Origin: Leptospira sp.
GTDB taxonomy: Bacteria; Spirochaetota; Leptospiria; Leptospirales; Leptospiraceae
Length of the DNA: 64,000 nucleotides
Reading direction: 5' to 3'
Assembly (NCBI GenBank): GCA_027533185.1
Contig: JAPZTS010000007.1
Span: forward strand, 186,001 to 250,000
The notes beneath the pieces were generated by a model. It was not told the origin of the DNA. It did not search any database and was given only the letters and a program-made list of their open reading frames with translations. The position numbers and the translations under genes were made by a program. Within the stretch, counting starts at the first letter, position 1. Each line of letters starts with the position of its first letter. Below, piece after piece: positions 63,866-64,000 of this stretch.

Positions 63866-64000
63866 GAGGTATATTTTACGCAAGATAGGGAAATTGTTTT
63901 ATTGAAGGCAAAAACTCGTATCGGTTGTCAGAAACAATCTTCAGGGACGGGAATTTATCTTTAGTATTTTAAACTAAATCCAGTTTTCTATTTTAAGAGA

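Overview
The window looks like chromosomal DNA of a Leptospira species. The strongest marker is a near-full match in character to the Leptospira flagellar-coiling protein FcpA at 61.7 kb. Supporting signs are an AT-rich base composition, many short lipoproteins with loose spirochaetal lipoboxes (for example LTISC, AVANC, LITNC), class III cyclases, and pseudogene-bearing intergenic spaces. The many sensory genes fit an environmental (saprophytic-clade) leptospire, but that placement is an inference. I see no rRNA, tRNA, CRISPR array, prophage or complete insertion sequence.

Layout. 0-3 kb: the end of a class III cyclase, then a LuxR-type response regulator translationally coupled to a 7TM-DISM histidine kinase. 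2.8-4.9 kb: a DNA-alkylation-repair cassette (AraC-MGMT fusion, separate Ada-type metal-binding domain, AlkB) bounded by two copies of a 67-bp direct repeat. 4.9-9 kb: a decayed stretch, a START-like secreted protein, a small membrane protein, a Crp-type regulator, and lipoprotein/DUF3592 genes. 9.2-13.4 kb: a two-CNB-domain patatin esterase; a TetR repressor divergent from a DUF418 membrane protein with a perfect palindrome between them. 13.4-17.2 kb: secreted or lipoprotein genes, including a Cys-rich secreted alpha/beta hydrolase of unusual base composition. 17.5-19.9 kb: an ECF sigma factor with a lipoprotein partner, a decayed ArsR gene, and a helix-hairpin-helix protein. 20.1-24.4 kb: a DUF4269 protein and the carbamoyltransferase/SxtJ/DUF5989/SGNH module. 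24.5-27.4 kb: a second alkB broken by one stop codon, a small paralogue of the gene remnant beside the first cassette, a SUFU-domain protein, an unknown protein, and a 24-residue Lys/Ala-repeat protein.

27.5-33.4 kb: an MDR oxidoreductase, then the gcvT-gcvH-gcvP glycine cleavage operon with a thioredoxin-like ferredoxin. 33.4-38.2 kb: thioesterase, GST, a secreted HExxH protein, a membrane class III cyclase and MltA. 38.4-43.2 kb: the classic rpmH-rnpA-yidD-yidC-khpB-mnmE block. 43.3-54.8 kb: a Lys-rich secreted protein, an ankyrin protein, a GMC oxidase, DUF2804, then a minus-strand run (RND pump, DsbA-like, EAL phosphodiesterase, TauE-type permease, lipoprotein, Cys-pair protein). 54.8-61.4 kb: YihY/BrkB, ABC-F, rhodanese, DAHP synthase, and a panB-folK-DnaC-like operon. 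61.7-64 kb: fcpA, then an AAA/DUF4143 ATPase with a triple promoter repeat.

Common threads are second-messenger signalling (two cyclases, a CNB-patatin, a Crp-type protein, an EAL domain), DNA-alkylation repair in two copies of which one is dead, and small gene remnants clustering around the repair loci. The most unusual items are the repeat-bounded Ada/AlkB cassette, the carbamoyltransferase/SxtJ/SGNH module, the SUFU trio, and an rnpA with no ordinary start codon.
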